This document shows positions 1 to 7,649 of a DNA stretch of 58,234 bases, in pieces (position 1 is the stretch's first letter; each line of letters starts with the position of its first letter). The notes beneath the pieces were generated by a model. It was not told the DNA's origin and did no database searches. It worked only from the letters and a program-made list of their open reading frames with translations. The stretch lies in assembly GCA_900541915.1 (NCBI GenBank), contig UQLS01000012.1:1-58234 (forward strand), read 5' to 3'. This DNA comes from an uncultured Phascolarctobacterium sp. GTDB lineage: Bacteria > Bacillota > Negativicutes > Acidaminococcales > Acidaminococcaceae. Made by a program: the position numbers and the translations under genes.

Positions 1-54
1 AGCGTCTGCCTTACAAGCAGAATGTCAGCGGTTCGATCCCGTTAGCGCCCACCA
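1..54 (+). tRNA. tRNA-Val (UAC), 5' part missing
   Basis: The window opens inside a tRNA. The anticodon stem TCTGC/GCAGA encloses the seven-base loop CTTACAA, giving anticodon UAC (valine, GUA codons). It is followed by the variable loop, a T arm with GGTTCGATCCC, the acceptor strand GCGCCC and an encoded ACCA end. The 5' acceptor strand and D arm lie before the window, so the gene is partial only because of the cut. Confidence 0.9.
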
Positions 55-62
55 CGAAATTT

Positions 63-93
63 AGCACTTCAAGAGATTGAAGTGCTTTTTTGT
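63..93 (+). terminator. Intrinsic terminator after tRNA-Val
   Basis: A 9-bp inverted repeat (AGCACTTCA / TGAAGTGCT) with a six-base loop is followed directly by a T run. It sits nine bases after the tRNA CCA end and would end the tRNA transcript. Confidence 0.85.
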
Positions 94-121
94 TTTTACT
101 ACAAAACCATAAACAAAATAA

Positions 122-168
122 AAAACTCTGAAAGTCTTACAATCTTAATTGTAGAATTTCAGAGTTTT
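122..168 (-). terminator. Terminator of the HD-domain gene
   Basis: A long hairpin has outer arms AAAACTCTGAAA / TTTCAGAGTTTT and an inner TACAAT / ATTGTA pairing. Read on the minus strand it follows the stop codon of the HD-domain gene and is followed by a U-rich stretch. It overlaps the last codons region of that gene. Confidence 0.7.
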
Positions 169-781
169 ATTTTTGTGATAATGGCGCCTGTGGAACGATT
201 GATTCAATGAATGCTTTAACTACTGCCGGGTCAAAATCAAGACCGGCTTTATTTTTCAGTTCGATGATAGCGTCATCATGTGTTTTTTGCCAGTGCTGTG
301 TGCACGGATTAAGAAAACGGTCGTAATAGTTGGCAACGGCGATGATACGTGCGCCGAGCGGAATATTCTGACCTTTCAAACGTTTAGGATAGCCTTTGCC
401 GTCCCATTGCTCATGATGTGCCTTGATGATTTCTGCAATGCTGCTGAACTCGGGAATGTTTTCCAGCATGCTGGCACCGGCAATGCAATGACGTTTATAA
501 ATAGAAAGTTCTCTGGTAGTAAGAAACGGAACCTTGTACAATATCAGATTAGGTACAGAAAGATGTCCGATATCATGCAGCAGTGCAGCTGTTTTTACAG
601 TCGCTACTTCTGAAAAAGGTAAGCCCAGTTTAGCGGCCGTACTGGCAGAATAGTTGGCGACCTGCTGACTGTGCATATAAAGGTCTTTGTTTTTGCGCTC
701 TAAAATTTTCAAGTAGAAGTCACAGATTTCTCTGCTTAATTCATTGTCAGTGAAATCCAGACATTGTGGTATGGCAATCAT
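167..781 (-). CDS. HD-GYP-type phosphohydrolase domain protein
   Basis: A stand-alone HD-GYP-like domain of about 204 residues. Visible motifs are the metal-binding HD pair in LLHDIGHLSVP and the downstream HHEQWDGKGYP block, which matches the HHExxDGxGYP signature of HD-GYP proteins. Members of this family hydrolyse cyclic di-GMP or related cyclic dinucleotides. No receiver, PAS or membrane segment is fused to it, so the input signal cannot be read from the sequence. The start is uncertain: ATG at 781 has a purine-rich GGACGG upstream, while ATG at 799 or TTG at 811 would add up to ten residues but lie close to the likely transcription start. It is transcribed away from the structured RNA next door. 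Activity on c-di-GMP is family knowledge, not shown here. Confidence 0.8.
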   Translation of the reverse strand: MIAIPQCLDFTDNELSREICDFYLKILERKNKDLYMHSQQVANYSASTAAKLGLPFSEVATVKTAALLHDIGHLSVPNLILYKVPFLTTRELSIYKRHCIAGASMLENIPEFSSIAEIIKAHHEQWDGKGYPKRLKGQNIPLGARIIAVANYYDRFLNPCTQHWQKTHDDAIIELKNKAGLDFDPAVVKAFIESIVPQAPLSQK

Positions 782-848
782 AAAAATCCGTCCGTTCATA
801 AGTGGTGTCAATAGTATATCACTTTCTTAGCAAATGTTAAATAGTGGC

Positions 849-877
849 TTGCGCAAAAATTTCTAAAGGAATATAAT
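849..877 (+). promoter_or_regulatory. Sigma-A-type promoter of the structured RNA
   Basis: The -35 is TTGCGC (849-854), the spacer 17 bp, and the -10 a perfect TATAAT (872-877). The predicted start at about 883-884 coincides with the first base of the long terminal stem of the RNA candidate. Confidence 0.7.
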
Positions 878-882
878 TAGGA

Positions 883-1092
883 ATGCAGTTCAGGTCTGTG
901 GTTGCAAGTCGATGCCAGTTGCAGGCAAAACGATCCACGTAAGCAGCCCAAAGCGGCTGTGAGCACGGTGCAGCTTAGAAGTAAGCCCTGCCGCGAAAAG
1001 CGAGAGGAGTAGTAGTGGGGAGTGTGTATGCTTAGGAGCGAACCTTCCAGCAGGCGAGTGTGGGGGCGAAGACCAGGTCAGCTGGACTGCAT
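883..1092 (+). ncRNA. Candidate structured ncRNA (~210 nt), class not assigned
   Basis: No plausible reading frame covers this stretch. Its ends pair over 11 bp (ATGCAGTTCAG at 883-893 with CTGGACTGCAT at 1082-1092, one G-U pair). Inside are several local hairpins, including CAGCC/GGCTG and a stem CGGTGCAG-CTTA / TAAG-CCCTGCCG, joined by purine-rich segments. It is clearly more GC-rich than its flanks. It has its own promoter starting exactly at the terminal stem, so it looks like an independent RNA rather than a leader. Length and closing stem fit 6S RNA (ssrS). A raiA-motif RNA, also about 200 nt and found in Firmicutes, is another option. I do not recognise diagnostic bases of either, and no tmRNA, RNase P or SRP signatures are visible. 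Confidence 0.55.
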
Positions 1093-1133
1093 AATCTTGC
1101 GTAGAAAATATTCCGAAAAATACATTTTTTATA

Positions 1134-1162
1134 TTGCTGTTTCAGATAAATAGTTATATAAT
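1134..1162 (+). promoter_or_regulatory. Promoter of the amino acid ABC transporter operon
   Basis: TTGCTG (1134-1139), a 17-bp spacer and TATAAT (1157-1162), about 50 bp before the GTG start of the first binding-protein gene. Confidence 0.65.
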
Positions 1163-1218
1163 AAATGTAAATTTTATGCAGAATTAGTGTTTAAAAAATG
1201 AAGGGAGCTGTATAAAAA

Positions 1219-1986
1219 GTGAAAAGAATACTGATTATGATCATGGCTTTGGTGGCAGCAGCTGCATTAATGGTTGCTGGCTGCGGCGGAGAAAAGAAAG
1301 AAGCAGAAAAAGTTCTGCGCGTTGGTACTGAACCGACCTTTGCTCCGTTTGAATTCCAAAAAGAAGGCAGCAAGGAATATGCTGGCTTTGATATGGACCT
1401 TATCCGTGCTGTGGGCAAACAAATGGGCTACAAAGTTGAAATTCAGAACATGGGCTTTGACGCTTTGATTCCTGCTCTGAATGCAGGCAATATTGATGTT
1501 GTTGCAGCAGGCATGAGCATTACTGACGAACGTAAACAAGCTGTTACTTTCTCTGATCCTTACTATACTTCCGGTCTGATTATCATGGTTAACCAGGATA
1601 ATAATGAAATCAAAAGTCTGAAAGACCTGGAAGGCAAACGCATTGCCTGCCAAATCGGTACTACCGGCGAAGGTAAGGCAAGAAGCGTTGCTGGTGCTAA
1701 AGTAACTGCTTTCAATACTAATACTGAAGCAGCTATGGAGCTTACCAATAATGGTGTTGACGCTGTTATTAACGACAGCCCTGTTGTAGGTTATTATCTG
1801 GCTCAAGGCGGCAACAAAACCGCTAAGACTGTAGGCGAAGTTATGGAAGCAGAACAATATGGTCTTGCTGTAAAGAAAGGCAATGATAAACTTGCTGCTG
1901 ATATTAACAAAGCTATGGCTGAACTGAAAAAGAACGGCGAATATGATAAAATCTATAAAACCTGGTTTGGCGAAGTGAAAAAATAA
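1219..1986 (+). CDS. Amino acid ABC transporter substrate-binding lipoprotein (copy 1)
   Basis: Family 3 (GlnH/HisJ-like) periplasmic-type binding protein, 255 residues, first gene of a four-gene uptake operon. The N-terminus is a lipoprotein signal with lipobox VAGC (Cys22), so the mature protein is membrane-anchored. Ligand-site landmarks are TEPTFAPFEF, GFDMDLIRAV, the MSITDERK arginine that normally binds the substrate carboxylate, and DAVINDSP with the aspartate that normally binds the amino group. It starts with GTG preceded by AAGGGAG. It is closely similar to the next gene along its whole length. The substrate is a polar amino acid by family; glutamine, cystine, histidine or arginine cannot be told apart from sequence alone. 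Confidence 0.9.
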   Translation: MKRILIMIMALVAAAALMVAGCGGEKKEAEKVLRVGTEPTFAPFEFQKEGSKEYAGFDMDLIRAVGKQMGYKVEIQNMGFDALIPALNAGNIDVVAAGMSITDERKQAVTFSDPYYTSGLIIMVNQDNNEIKSLKDLEGKRIACQIGTTGEGKARSVAGAKVTAFNTNTEAAMELTNNGVDAVINDSPVVGYYLAQGGNKTAKTVGEVMEAEQYGLAVKKGNDKLAADINKAMAELKKNGEYDKIYKTWFGEVKK

Positions 1987-2005
1987 TTTTTCGGGTTTTG
2001 CTTGC

Positions 2006-2038
2006 GGGGCACAATGCGCTGGAATTAGCCTGTGCTCC
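2006..2038 (+). other. Intercistronic hairpin between the two binding-protein genes
   Basis: GGGGCACA pairs with TGTGCTCC (8 bp, one wobble) around an 18-base loop in the 86-bp gap. There is no good T run, so it is more likely an RNA-stabilising or processing hairpin than a full terminator. Such elements typically raise binding-protein output relative to downstream genes (inference). Confidence 0.4.
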
Positions 2039-2072
2039 GTATTTATTTTATAAGAAGTGAGGGGTATAAACG

Positions 2073-2840
2073 ATGAAAAAATTTTTGATGTTGGTAATGA
2101 TGATGTTAACTGCCTGCGCAATGCTTTTGACAGGCTGCGGCGGTGAGAAAAAGGAAGCTGCTGAAAAGGTACTGCGTGTAGGTACTGAACCAAGCTTTGC
2201 TCCGTTTGAATTTCAAAAGGAAGGCAGCAAAGAATTTACCGGTTTTGATATTGATTTGGTACGTGCTGTCGGCAAACAGATGGGCTACAAGGTAGAAGTA
2301 CAGAACATGGGCTTTGATGCTCTTATTCCGGCTCTTAGTGCTGGTAATATTGATGTAGCTATTGCTGGTATGAGTATTACAGATGAACGTAAGAAAGTTG
2401 TAGAATTTTCTGACCCGTATTATACTTCCGGTCTGATTATCATGGTTAATAAAGACAATAATGATATTAAGACTTTAAAAGATCTGGAAGGTAAACGTAT
2501 TGCATGCCAGATTGGCACTACCGGCGAAAAGAAATCCCGTTCTATTCCCGGCGCACAGGTTACTGCTTTCAATACTCAAAGTGAAGCTTCTATGGAACTG
2601 AAAAACGGCGGCGCTGATGCTGTTATCAATGATGCACCTGTTGTTGCTTATTATCTGAAACAGGGCGGCAGTAATTATGCTAAAACAGTCGGCGAAAAGA
2701 TGGAAGCAGAAGATTATGGTATGGCTGTAAGAAAAGACAATGCTAAGCTTGCTGCAGATATCAATAAAGCTATGGCTGAATTGAAAAAGAATGGCGAATT
2801 TGATAAAATTTATAAAACCTGGTTTGGTGATGACAAATAA
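2073..2840 (+). CDS. Amino acid ABC transporter substrate-binding lipoprotein (copy 2)
   Basis: Second family 3 binding protein of the operon, also 255 residues and collinear with the copy upstream without visible indels of note, which indicates a tandem duplication. Lipobox LTGC puts the lipid-bearing cysteine at residue 22. The same ligand landmarks are kept: TEPSFAPFEF, GFDIDLVRAV, MSITDERK and DAVINDAP. The changes between copies fall mostly outside these blocks, so both probably bind related amino acids and dock onto the single permease encoded next. The start ATG is preceded by GTGAGGGG. Whether the copies differ in affinity or ligand cannot be seen from the sequence. Confidence 0.9.
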   Translation: MKKFLMLVMMMLTACAMLLTGCGGEKKEAAEKVLRVGTEPSFAPFEFQKEGSKEFTGFDIDLVRAVGKQMGYKVEVQNMGFDALIPALSAGNIDVAIAGMSITDERKKVVEFSDPYYTSGLIIMVNKDNNDIKTLKDLEGKRIACQIGTTGEKKSRSIPGAQVTAFNTQSEASMELKNGGADAVINDAPVVAYYLKQGGSNYAKTVGEKMEAEDYGMAVRKDNAKLAADINKAMAELKKNGEFDKIYKTWFGDDK

Positions 2841-2848
2841 TATTCACC

Positions 2849-2865
2849 TGGGTTAAGATAACCCA
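2849..2865 (+). other. Compact hairpin before the permease gene
   Basis: A perfect 7-bp inverted repeat, TGGGTTA-AGA-TAACCCA, just after the stop of the second binding-protein gene and without a T run. Likely role by analogy is to shield the binding-protein mRNA 3' end, helping binding proteins outnumber the permease and ATPase. Confidence 0.4.
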
Positions 2866-2888
2866 ACATCATAGAAGGGATGGAAATA

Positions 2889-3545
2889 ATGGAGTTTAAT
2901 TTTAGTCTGATGGCAGATTCATTTCCCCTGCTTTTGGCGGGTGCTGCCATTACTGTGGAAATTACAGCATTAAGCGTGGGCTTTGGTCTTTTAATAGGCT
3001 GTTTGATTGGCATTGCACGTTTATGTAATATTAAACCGTTGCGGTATCTGGCTAACGTTTATGTGGACTTTATCCGTGGCACGCCGCTTCTGGTACAGAT
3101 TTTCTTGGTTTATTTTGCCTTGCCTGGACTGATTGGCGAGCGTGTAGATCCTTTCTTTGCAGCAATTTCTGCCTGCTCGATTAACAGTGGTGCATATATT
3201 GCTGAAATTTTCCGTGCCGGTATTCAATCTATTGACAAAGGTCAGATGGAAGCCGGACGCAGCCTTGGTATGAGCTGGGCGCAGACCATGCGCTACATTA
3301 TTATGCCGCAGGCTTTCAAACGTATTATTCCGCCTTTGGGCAACGAGTTTATTGCTATGCTGAAAGATTCTTCCCTGGTATCTGTTATCGGCTTTGAAGA
3401 ACTTACCCGTCGCGGCCAGTTGATTATTGCACGTACCTATGCATCTTTTGAAATCTGGATGGCTGTAGCAATAATTTATCTGGTAATGACTTTTGCCGTA
3501 GCTAGATTTGTTGGTATGCTGGAGCGGAGGTACGATAAGAAATGA
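2889..3545 (+). CDS. Amino acid ABC transporter permease (GlnP/HisM family)
   Basis: Inner-membrane channel subunit of the uptake system, about 218 residues with roughly five hydrophobic segments. The hallmark is the EAA loop around EAGRSLGMSWAQTMRYIIMP, which contacts the ATPase. The early segment FIRGTPLLVQIFLVYF is typical of the polar amino acid permease family. ATG at 2889 is preferred because AAGGG lies ten bases upstream; ATG at 2880 has no room for a ribosome site. Only one permease is encoded, so it probably works as a homodimer. Its stop overlaps the ATPase start by four bases (ATGA). Confidence 0.92.
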   Translation: MEFNFSLMADSFPLLLAGAAITVEITALSVGFGLLIGCLIGIARLCNIKPLRYLANVYVDFIRGTPLLVQIFLVYFALPGLIGERVDPFFAAISACSINSGAYIAEIFRAGIQSIDKGQMEAGRSLGMSWAQTMRYIIMPQAFKRIIPPLGNEFIAMLKDSSLVSVIGFEELTRRGQLIIARTYASFEIWMAVAIIYLVMTFAVARFVGMLERRYDKK

Positions 3546-4273
3546 CAAAAGAAATGATTAAACTTACTGATGTAAAGAAAAATTTCGGTGAGCTGCAGGT
3601 ACTGAAAGGTGTAAATCTTTCTGTTGCTGAAAAAGAAGTAGTTGTAATCATCGGCCCTTCCGGAAGCGGTAAAAGTACTCTTTTGCGCTGCATGAACTAT
3701 TTGGAAGAGCCCAGCAGCGGCAGTATTGTTATTGACGGTATTCCTCTGAACAGCGAAGCCAATATCAATGAAATCCGCAAAGAAGTCGGCATGGTATTCC
3801 AGCGTTTTAATCTTTTCCCGCATATGACCGTGCTGGAGAATTTAATGCTGGCGCCGATGAAAGTCCGCGGTATTAAGAAGGAAGAAGCAGAAAAAACTGC
3901 TATTACTTACCTGACTAAAGTAGGTTTGGCTGATAAGGCTAAAGCTTATCCTGAACAGCTTTCCGGCGGGCAGCAGCAGCGCGTTGCTATTGCGCGTGCG
4001 TTGTGCATGAAACCTAAAGCTTTATTGTTTGATGAACCTACTTCTGCTCTTGACCCTGAAATGATTAACGAGGTTTTGGATGTTATGAAAAGCCTCGCTA
4101 ACGAAGGCATGACCATGGTAGTAGTAACCCATGAAATGGGATTTGCCCGTGAGGTAGGCGACAGAGTAATCTTTGTTGATGGCGGTAACATTCTGGAGGA
4201 AGGTACTCCGGAAGAAATCTTCAGCAATGCTAAGGAAGAAAGAACCAGAAGTTTCCTGTCTAAAATTTTGTAA
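3542..4273 (+). CDS. Amino acid ABC transporter ATP-binding protein (GlnQ family)
   Basis: Cytoplasmic ATPase that powers the transporter, 243 residues. In order it shows Walker A GPSGSGKST, the Q-loop region VFQRFNLFPHMTV, the signature LSGGQQQR, Walker B ALLFDEP, the D-loop SALDPE and the switch histidine in VVTHEMGFA. All catalytic residues are present. It is the last gene of the operon and overlaps the permease by four bases, implying coupled translation. No clear terminator separates it from hpf, so some read-through into hpf is possible. Confidence 0.95.
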   Translation: MTKEMIKLTDVKKNFGELQVLKGVNLSVAEKEVVVIIGPSGSGKSTLLRCMNYLEEPSSGSIVIDGIPLNSEANINEIRKEVGMVFQRFNLFPHMTVLENLMLAPMKVRGIKKEEAEKTAITYLTKVGLADKAKAYPEQLSGGQQQRVAIARALCMKPKALLFDEPTSALDPEMINEVLDVMKSLANEGMTMVVVTHEMGFAREVGDRVIFVDGGNILEEGTPEEIFSNAKEERTRSFLSKIL

Positions 4274-4320
4274 TCTGTAAAAATGTTACACTTTTTGCCT
4301 TAAAATAAAATTTTTCGCTC

Positions 4321-4422
4321 AAATTGCAAAGTAAAGCAGGAGAATTCCTCCGAAATGACGAAACCTAATAGCAACAAAGGTAGAGATACCAAATACCTTG
4401 AAGTATCAAGGAGGAATGATTT
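4321..4422 (+). promoter_or_regulatory. Structured leader of hpf with masked ribosome-binding site
   Basis: The 3' arm of the hairpin CCTTGA-AGTA-TCAAGG runs into the Shine-Dalgarno AAGGAGG (4408-4414). Upstream, ATTCCTCC (4344-4351) is perfectly complementary to GGAGGAAT (4410-4417), the Shine-Dalgarno plus spacer. The same upstream bases can instead fold locally as GGAG-AATTC-CTCC. Two mutually exclusive folds around the ribosome site suggest regulated translation. GGTAGAGATACC in the middle also forms a small hairpin. I could not match it to a known riboswitch class. Confidence 0.45.
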
Positions 4423-4950
4423 ATGAACGTTAATGTAAAAGGCAGAAACATCGATGTAACTCCGGCTCTCAAAGAGTATGTCGAAAAAAAGATTACGAAA
4501 GTTACCAAACAGTTTAAGACAGTTGGCGACATTTCTGCAGTACTGAAAGTTGAAAAAGGCAACCATATTGTAGAAATTACTGTTCCGGCAAGCGGTATCT
4601 TACTGAGAGCACAGGAAACCACGAAGGATATGTATTCTTCCATCGATTTGGTAGTAGAAAAAATCGAACGCCAGATTCATAAATATAAAACTCGTCTTAT
4701 GAAGAGAAAATACAGCAACTTTGCTGATGTTCCCGCAGCTCCGGCTCCGGTTGAAGATGATGGTGAATTTGAAATCATCAAGAGCAAGAAGTTTGTTCTG
4801 CATCCTATGAGTGTAGAAGAAGCAATCCTGCAGATGAACTTACTGAATCACGATTTCTTCGTATTCTATGATCCTGATCTTGGCAGCACCAGCGTTGTAT
4901 ATCGTCGTAAAGATGGTAAATATGGCTTGATTTCTCCTGAATTTAAATAA
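4423..4950 (+). CDS. hpf: Long-form ribosome hibernation-promoting factor
   Basis: Ribosome-binding stress factor (HPF/RaiA/YfiA family), 175 residues, the long form typical of Firmicutes. Residues 1 to ~100 form the S30AE domain that sits in the decoding channel of the 30S subunit. After an Ala/Pro/Asp-rich linker, residues ~118-175 form the C-terminal dimerisation domain (FVLHPMSVEEAILQMNLLNH through YRRKDGKYGLI). In family members that domain pairs two 70S ribosomes into 100S particles in stationary phase. It starts at ATG 4423 behind AAGGAGG. It is encoded alone, followed by a strong terminator and preceded by a leader that may control translation. Position just before secA is common in Firmicutes. 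Confidence 0.95.
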   Translation: MNVNVKGRNIDVTPALKEYVEKKITKVTKQFKTVGDISAVLKVEKGNHIVEITVPASGILLRAQETTKDMYSSIDLVVEKIERQIHKYKTRLMKRKYSNFADVPAAPAPVEDDGEFEIIKSKKFVLHPMSVEEAILQMNLLNHDFFVFYDPDLGSTSVVYRRKDGKYGLISPEFK

Positions 4951-4975
4951 GTAAAAGTTTTACTCAAACTTCACA

Positions 4976-5007
4976 AAAAGCACAGGGCTTTGGCTCTGTG
5001 CTTTTTG
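4976..5007 (+). terminator. Intrinsic terminator after hpf
   Basis: AAAAGCACAG pairs with CTGTGCTTTT and is followed by T-rich sequence. It cleanly separates hpf from secA. Confidence 0.9.
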
Positions 5008-5033
5008 ATTTTCAAAAATATTTCTGCTATAAT
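5005..5033 (+). promoter_or_regulatory. Promoter of secA
   Basis: TTGATT (5005-5010), a 17-bp spacer and TATAAT (5028-5033). The -35 overlaps the tail of the hpf terminator. The leader to the secA start is about 45 nt. Confidence 0.75.
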
Positions 5034-5085
5034 TGTATATTAGGTGTAGTGTTTTTATACACCATATTTTTAAGGAGTGATGATT

Positions 5086-7605
5086 TTGCTCGAAAACATT
5101 TTAAAGAAGATTTTCGGTGATCCTAATGAAAAAGAATTAAAACAGATTCGTGTTATTGTAGATAAGATAAACAGTCTGGAGAAAAGTGTAGAGAACTTGA
5201 GCTCTGCCAATCTGGCAGCTAAAACAGGTGAATTTAAAGTTCGTCTGCAAAAGGGTGAAACTTTAGATGATATTTTGCCGGAAGCATTTGCAGTAGTACG
5301 TGAAGCTTCCAAACGTGTGCTTGGCATGCGTCATTTTGACGTGCAATTAATTGGCGGCTGCGTTCTGCATCGAGGCAAGATTGCTGAAATGCGTACCGGT
5401 GAAGGTAAAACTTTGGTAGCTACTCTGCCTGCATATCTGAATGCGTTAACCGGCAAAGGCGTACATGTAGTTACTGTAAATGATTATCTGGCTAAACGCG
5501 ATAGTGAGGAAATGGGCAGAATTTACCGTTTTCTGGGACTGTCTGTAGGTCTGATTGTACATGATATGGACTTCCCTGCTCGTCGTGCTGCTTATGCTGC
5601 CGATATTACTTATGGTACAAATAATGAGTTCGGCTTTGACTATCTGCGTGACAATATGGTTGTCAGCGAAGATCAGATGGTACAGCGTGAGCTGAATTAC
5701 TGTATCGTCGACGAAGTAGACAGTATTTTGATTGATGAAGCGCGTACTCCGCTTATCATTTCCGGCCCTGGTGAAAAATCTACGGATTTGTACCGTGTAT
5801 TAGCACATGTTGTTGCTAATATGACCGAGGGTGAAGATTATACTGTTGATGAAAAGCAGAAACAGGTTGCTCCTACAGAAGCTGGTATTGCAAAAGCTGA
5901 AAAAATGCTGGGTATCAGCAACATGTATGATAATGAACACGGCGTTGATTTCTCTCATCAGCTGATGTGCGCACTGAAAGCTAAAGCTTTGATGCATCGT
6001 GATCGTGACTATGTGGTTAAAGATGGTCAGGTAATTATCGTTGACGAATTTACCGGACGTCTGATGTTTGGCCGCCGTTTCTCCGAAGGTCTGCATCAGG
6101 CTATCGAAGCTAAGGAAGGCGTTAAGGTTGAACGTGAAAGCCAGACTTTGGCTACTATTACTTTCCAGAACTACTTCCGTATGTATCATAAATTGTCCGG
6201 TATGACTGGTACTGCTAAAACTGAAGAACAGGAATTCCAGAAAATTTATAATCTGAGTGTTGTAGTTATTCCGACTAATAAACCCATGATTCGTGTGGAC
6301 GCACCGGATGTTATCTATAAGACTAAGCTGGCTAAGTATAAAGCTGCTGTTAATGAAATCGAAGAATGCCATAAATCCGGAAGACCTGTACTGGTAGGTA
6401 CTACTTCTATTTCTCAGTCTGAGGAACTGTCTGCAATGCTGAAACGCCGTGGCATTCCTCATAATGTATTGAATGCGAAGTATCATGAAAAAGAAGCGGA
6501 AATTATTTCCGGTGCCGGTCAGTATGGCGCTGTAACTATTGCTACCAATATGGCTGGCCGTGGTACCGATATTGTGCTTGGCGAAGGTGTACCTGAACTT
6601 GGTGGTCTGCATATTATTGGTACCGAGCGCCATGAAAGCCGCCGTATTGACAATCAGCTGCGCGGCCGCTGCGCTCGTCAGGGCGATCCTGGTTCTTCCA
6701 AATTCTTCTTGTCCTTGGAAGATGATTTGATGCGTCTGTTCGGCAGTGATAATATTGCCGGTATTATGGATAAACTGGGTATGGATGACGATGAGCCTAT
6801 CGAACATTCTCTGGTAACCAAATCTATTGAAAATGCTCAAAAGAAGGTTGAAGCACGTAACTTCAGTATTCGTAAACATGTCCTTGAGTATGACGATGTT
6901 ATGAATCAGCAGCGTGAGGTAATCTATGCTCAGCGCAGAAAGATTCTGCACCAGGCTGATTTGAAAGAGAATATTATGGAGATGGTAGACAAGGTTGTTG
7001 AACGTACCATGGCTATGTATGCTCCGCCGGAAGTATATTCCGAAGACTGGGATTTAAAATCTCTTATCAGCTATGCTGAAGAATTCTATGCTCCGCGTGG
7101 TGTTTTGACTGTCGAATATCTGCAGAATCTGAGCCGTGAAGAACTGGGCGAATACCTGCATAAGGTTGCCGTTGAGCATTATCAGCAGCGTGAAGACGCA
7201 ATTGGTCCTGAACTGATGCGTGAACTGGAAAATCTTGTTATGCTCAAGGTTGTAGATAATCACTGGATGGAACATCTGGATGCTATGGACATGCTGCGCG
7301 AAGGTGTTGGCCTGCGTGCTTATGGACAAAAAGATCCTTTGGTAGAATATAAATTTGAAGCTTATGATATGTTCGAAGCTATGATTGATGCTATCCAGGA
7401 TGATGTTGTTCGTTATATTTACCGTGTAAATGTAATTACCCAGCCTAAAGTAGAAGATCATCTGGAAAATGCTTCTATGAATAATCCTGCTGGTGATGAT
7501 GGCCCGCAGCAGCCCGTTGCTAAGAAGGATGAAACTGGACGTAATGAGCCCTGCCCCTGCGGCAGCGGCAAAAAATATAAAAATTGCTGCGGCAAGGATA
7601 AATAA
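5086..7605 (+). CDS. secA: Preprotein translocase ATPase SecA
   Basis: Motor ATPase that drives proteins through SecYEG, about 839 residues. The Walker A motif is MRTGEGKT (near residue 100), the Walker B/DEAD-type block DEVDSILIDEAR, followed by the preprotein cross-linking domain, the second RecA-like fold (MAGRGTDIVLG, QLRGRCARQGDPGSS), the helical scaffold and the C-terminal zinc-binding tail NEPCPCGSGKKYKNCCG. The tail cysteines normally bind zinc and SecB or ribosomes. TTG at 5086 gives the usual MLENILKKIFGDPN start with AAGGAG eight bases upstream; GTG 5077 and ATG 5080 are too close to that site. It probably shares a transcript with prfB 44 bases downstream, a common arrangement. Confidence 0.97.
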   Translation: MLENILKKIFGDPNEKELKQIRVIVDKINSLEKSVENLSSANLAAKTGEFKVRLQKGETLDDILPEAFAVVREASKRVLGMRHFDVQLIGGCVLHRGKIAEMRTGEGKTLVATLPAYLNALTGKGVHVVTVNDYLAKRDSEEMGRIYRFLGLSVGLIVHDMDFPARRAAYAADITYGTNNEFGFDYLRDNMVVSEDQMVQRELNYCIVDEVDSILIDEARTPLIISGPGEKSTDLYRVLAHVVANMTEGEDYTVDEKQKQVAPTEAGIAKAEKMLGISNMYDNEHGVDFSHQLMCALKAKALMHRDRDYVVKDGQVIIVDEFTGRLMFGRRFSEGLHQAIEAKEGVKVERESQTLATITFQNYFRMYHKLSGMTGTAKTEEQEFQKIYNLSVVVIPTNKPMIRVDAPDVIYKTKLAKYKAAVNEIEECHKSGRPVLVGTTSISQSEELSAMLKRRGIPHNVLNAKYHEKEAEIISGAGQYGAVTIATNMAGRGTDIVLGEGVPELGGLHIIGTERHESRRIDNQLRGRCARQGDPGSSKFFLSLEDDLMRLFGSDNIAGIMDKLGMDDDEPIEHSLVTKSIENAQKKVEARNFSIRKHVLEYDDVMNQQREVIYAQRRKILHQADLKENIMEMVDKVVERTMAMYAPPEVYSEDWDLKSLISYAEEFYAPRGVLTVEYLQNLSREELGEYLHKVAVEHYQQREDAIGPELMRELENLVMLKVVDNHWMEHLDAMDMLREGVGLRAYGQKDPLVEYKFEAYDMFEAMIDAIQDDVVRYIYRVNVITQPKVEDHLENASMNNPAGDDGPQQPVAKKDETGRNEPCPCGSGKKYKNCCGKDK

Positions 7606-7649
7606 TGTCCGTAAATAACTAAATTTGCTCATGAAAGGTTGTGAATGAT

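Noticed and set aside
883..1092. Lysine, cobalamin or T-box riboswitch for the downstream transporter
   Set aside because: None of the diagnostic conserved blocks of these classes is present, and a separate promoter for the transporter (1134-1162) lies after the element.
4321..4395. Cyclic di-GMP (GEMM-I) riboswitch before hpf
   Set aside because: GCAAAG, GACGAAACC and GGTAG..TACC recall the class, but the conserved tetraloop, receptor and GGGACGCAAAGCC core are not present as required.
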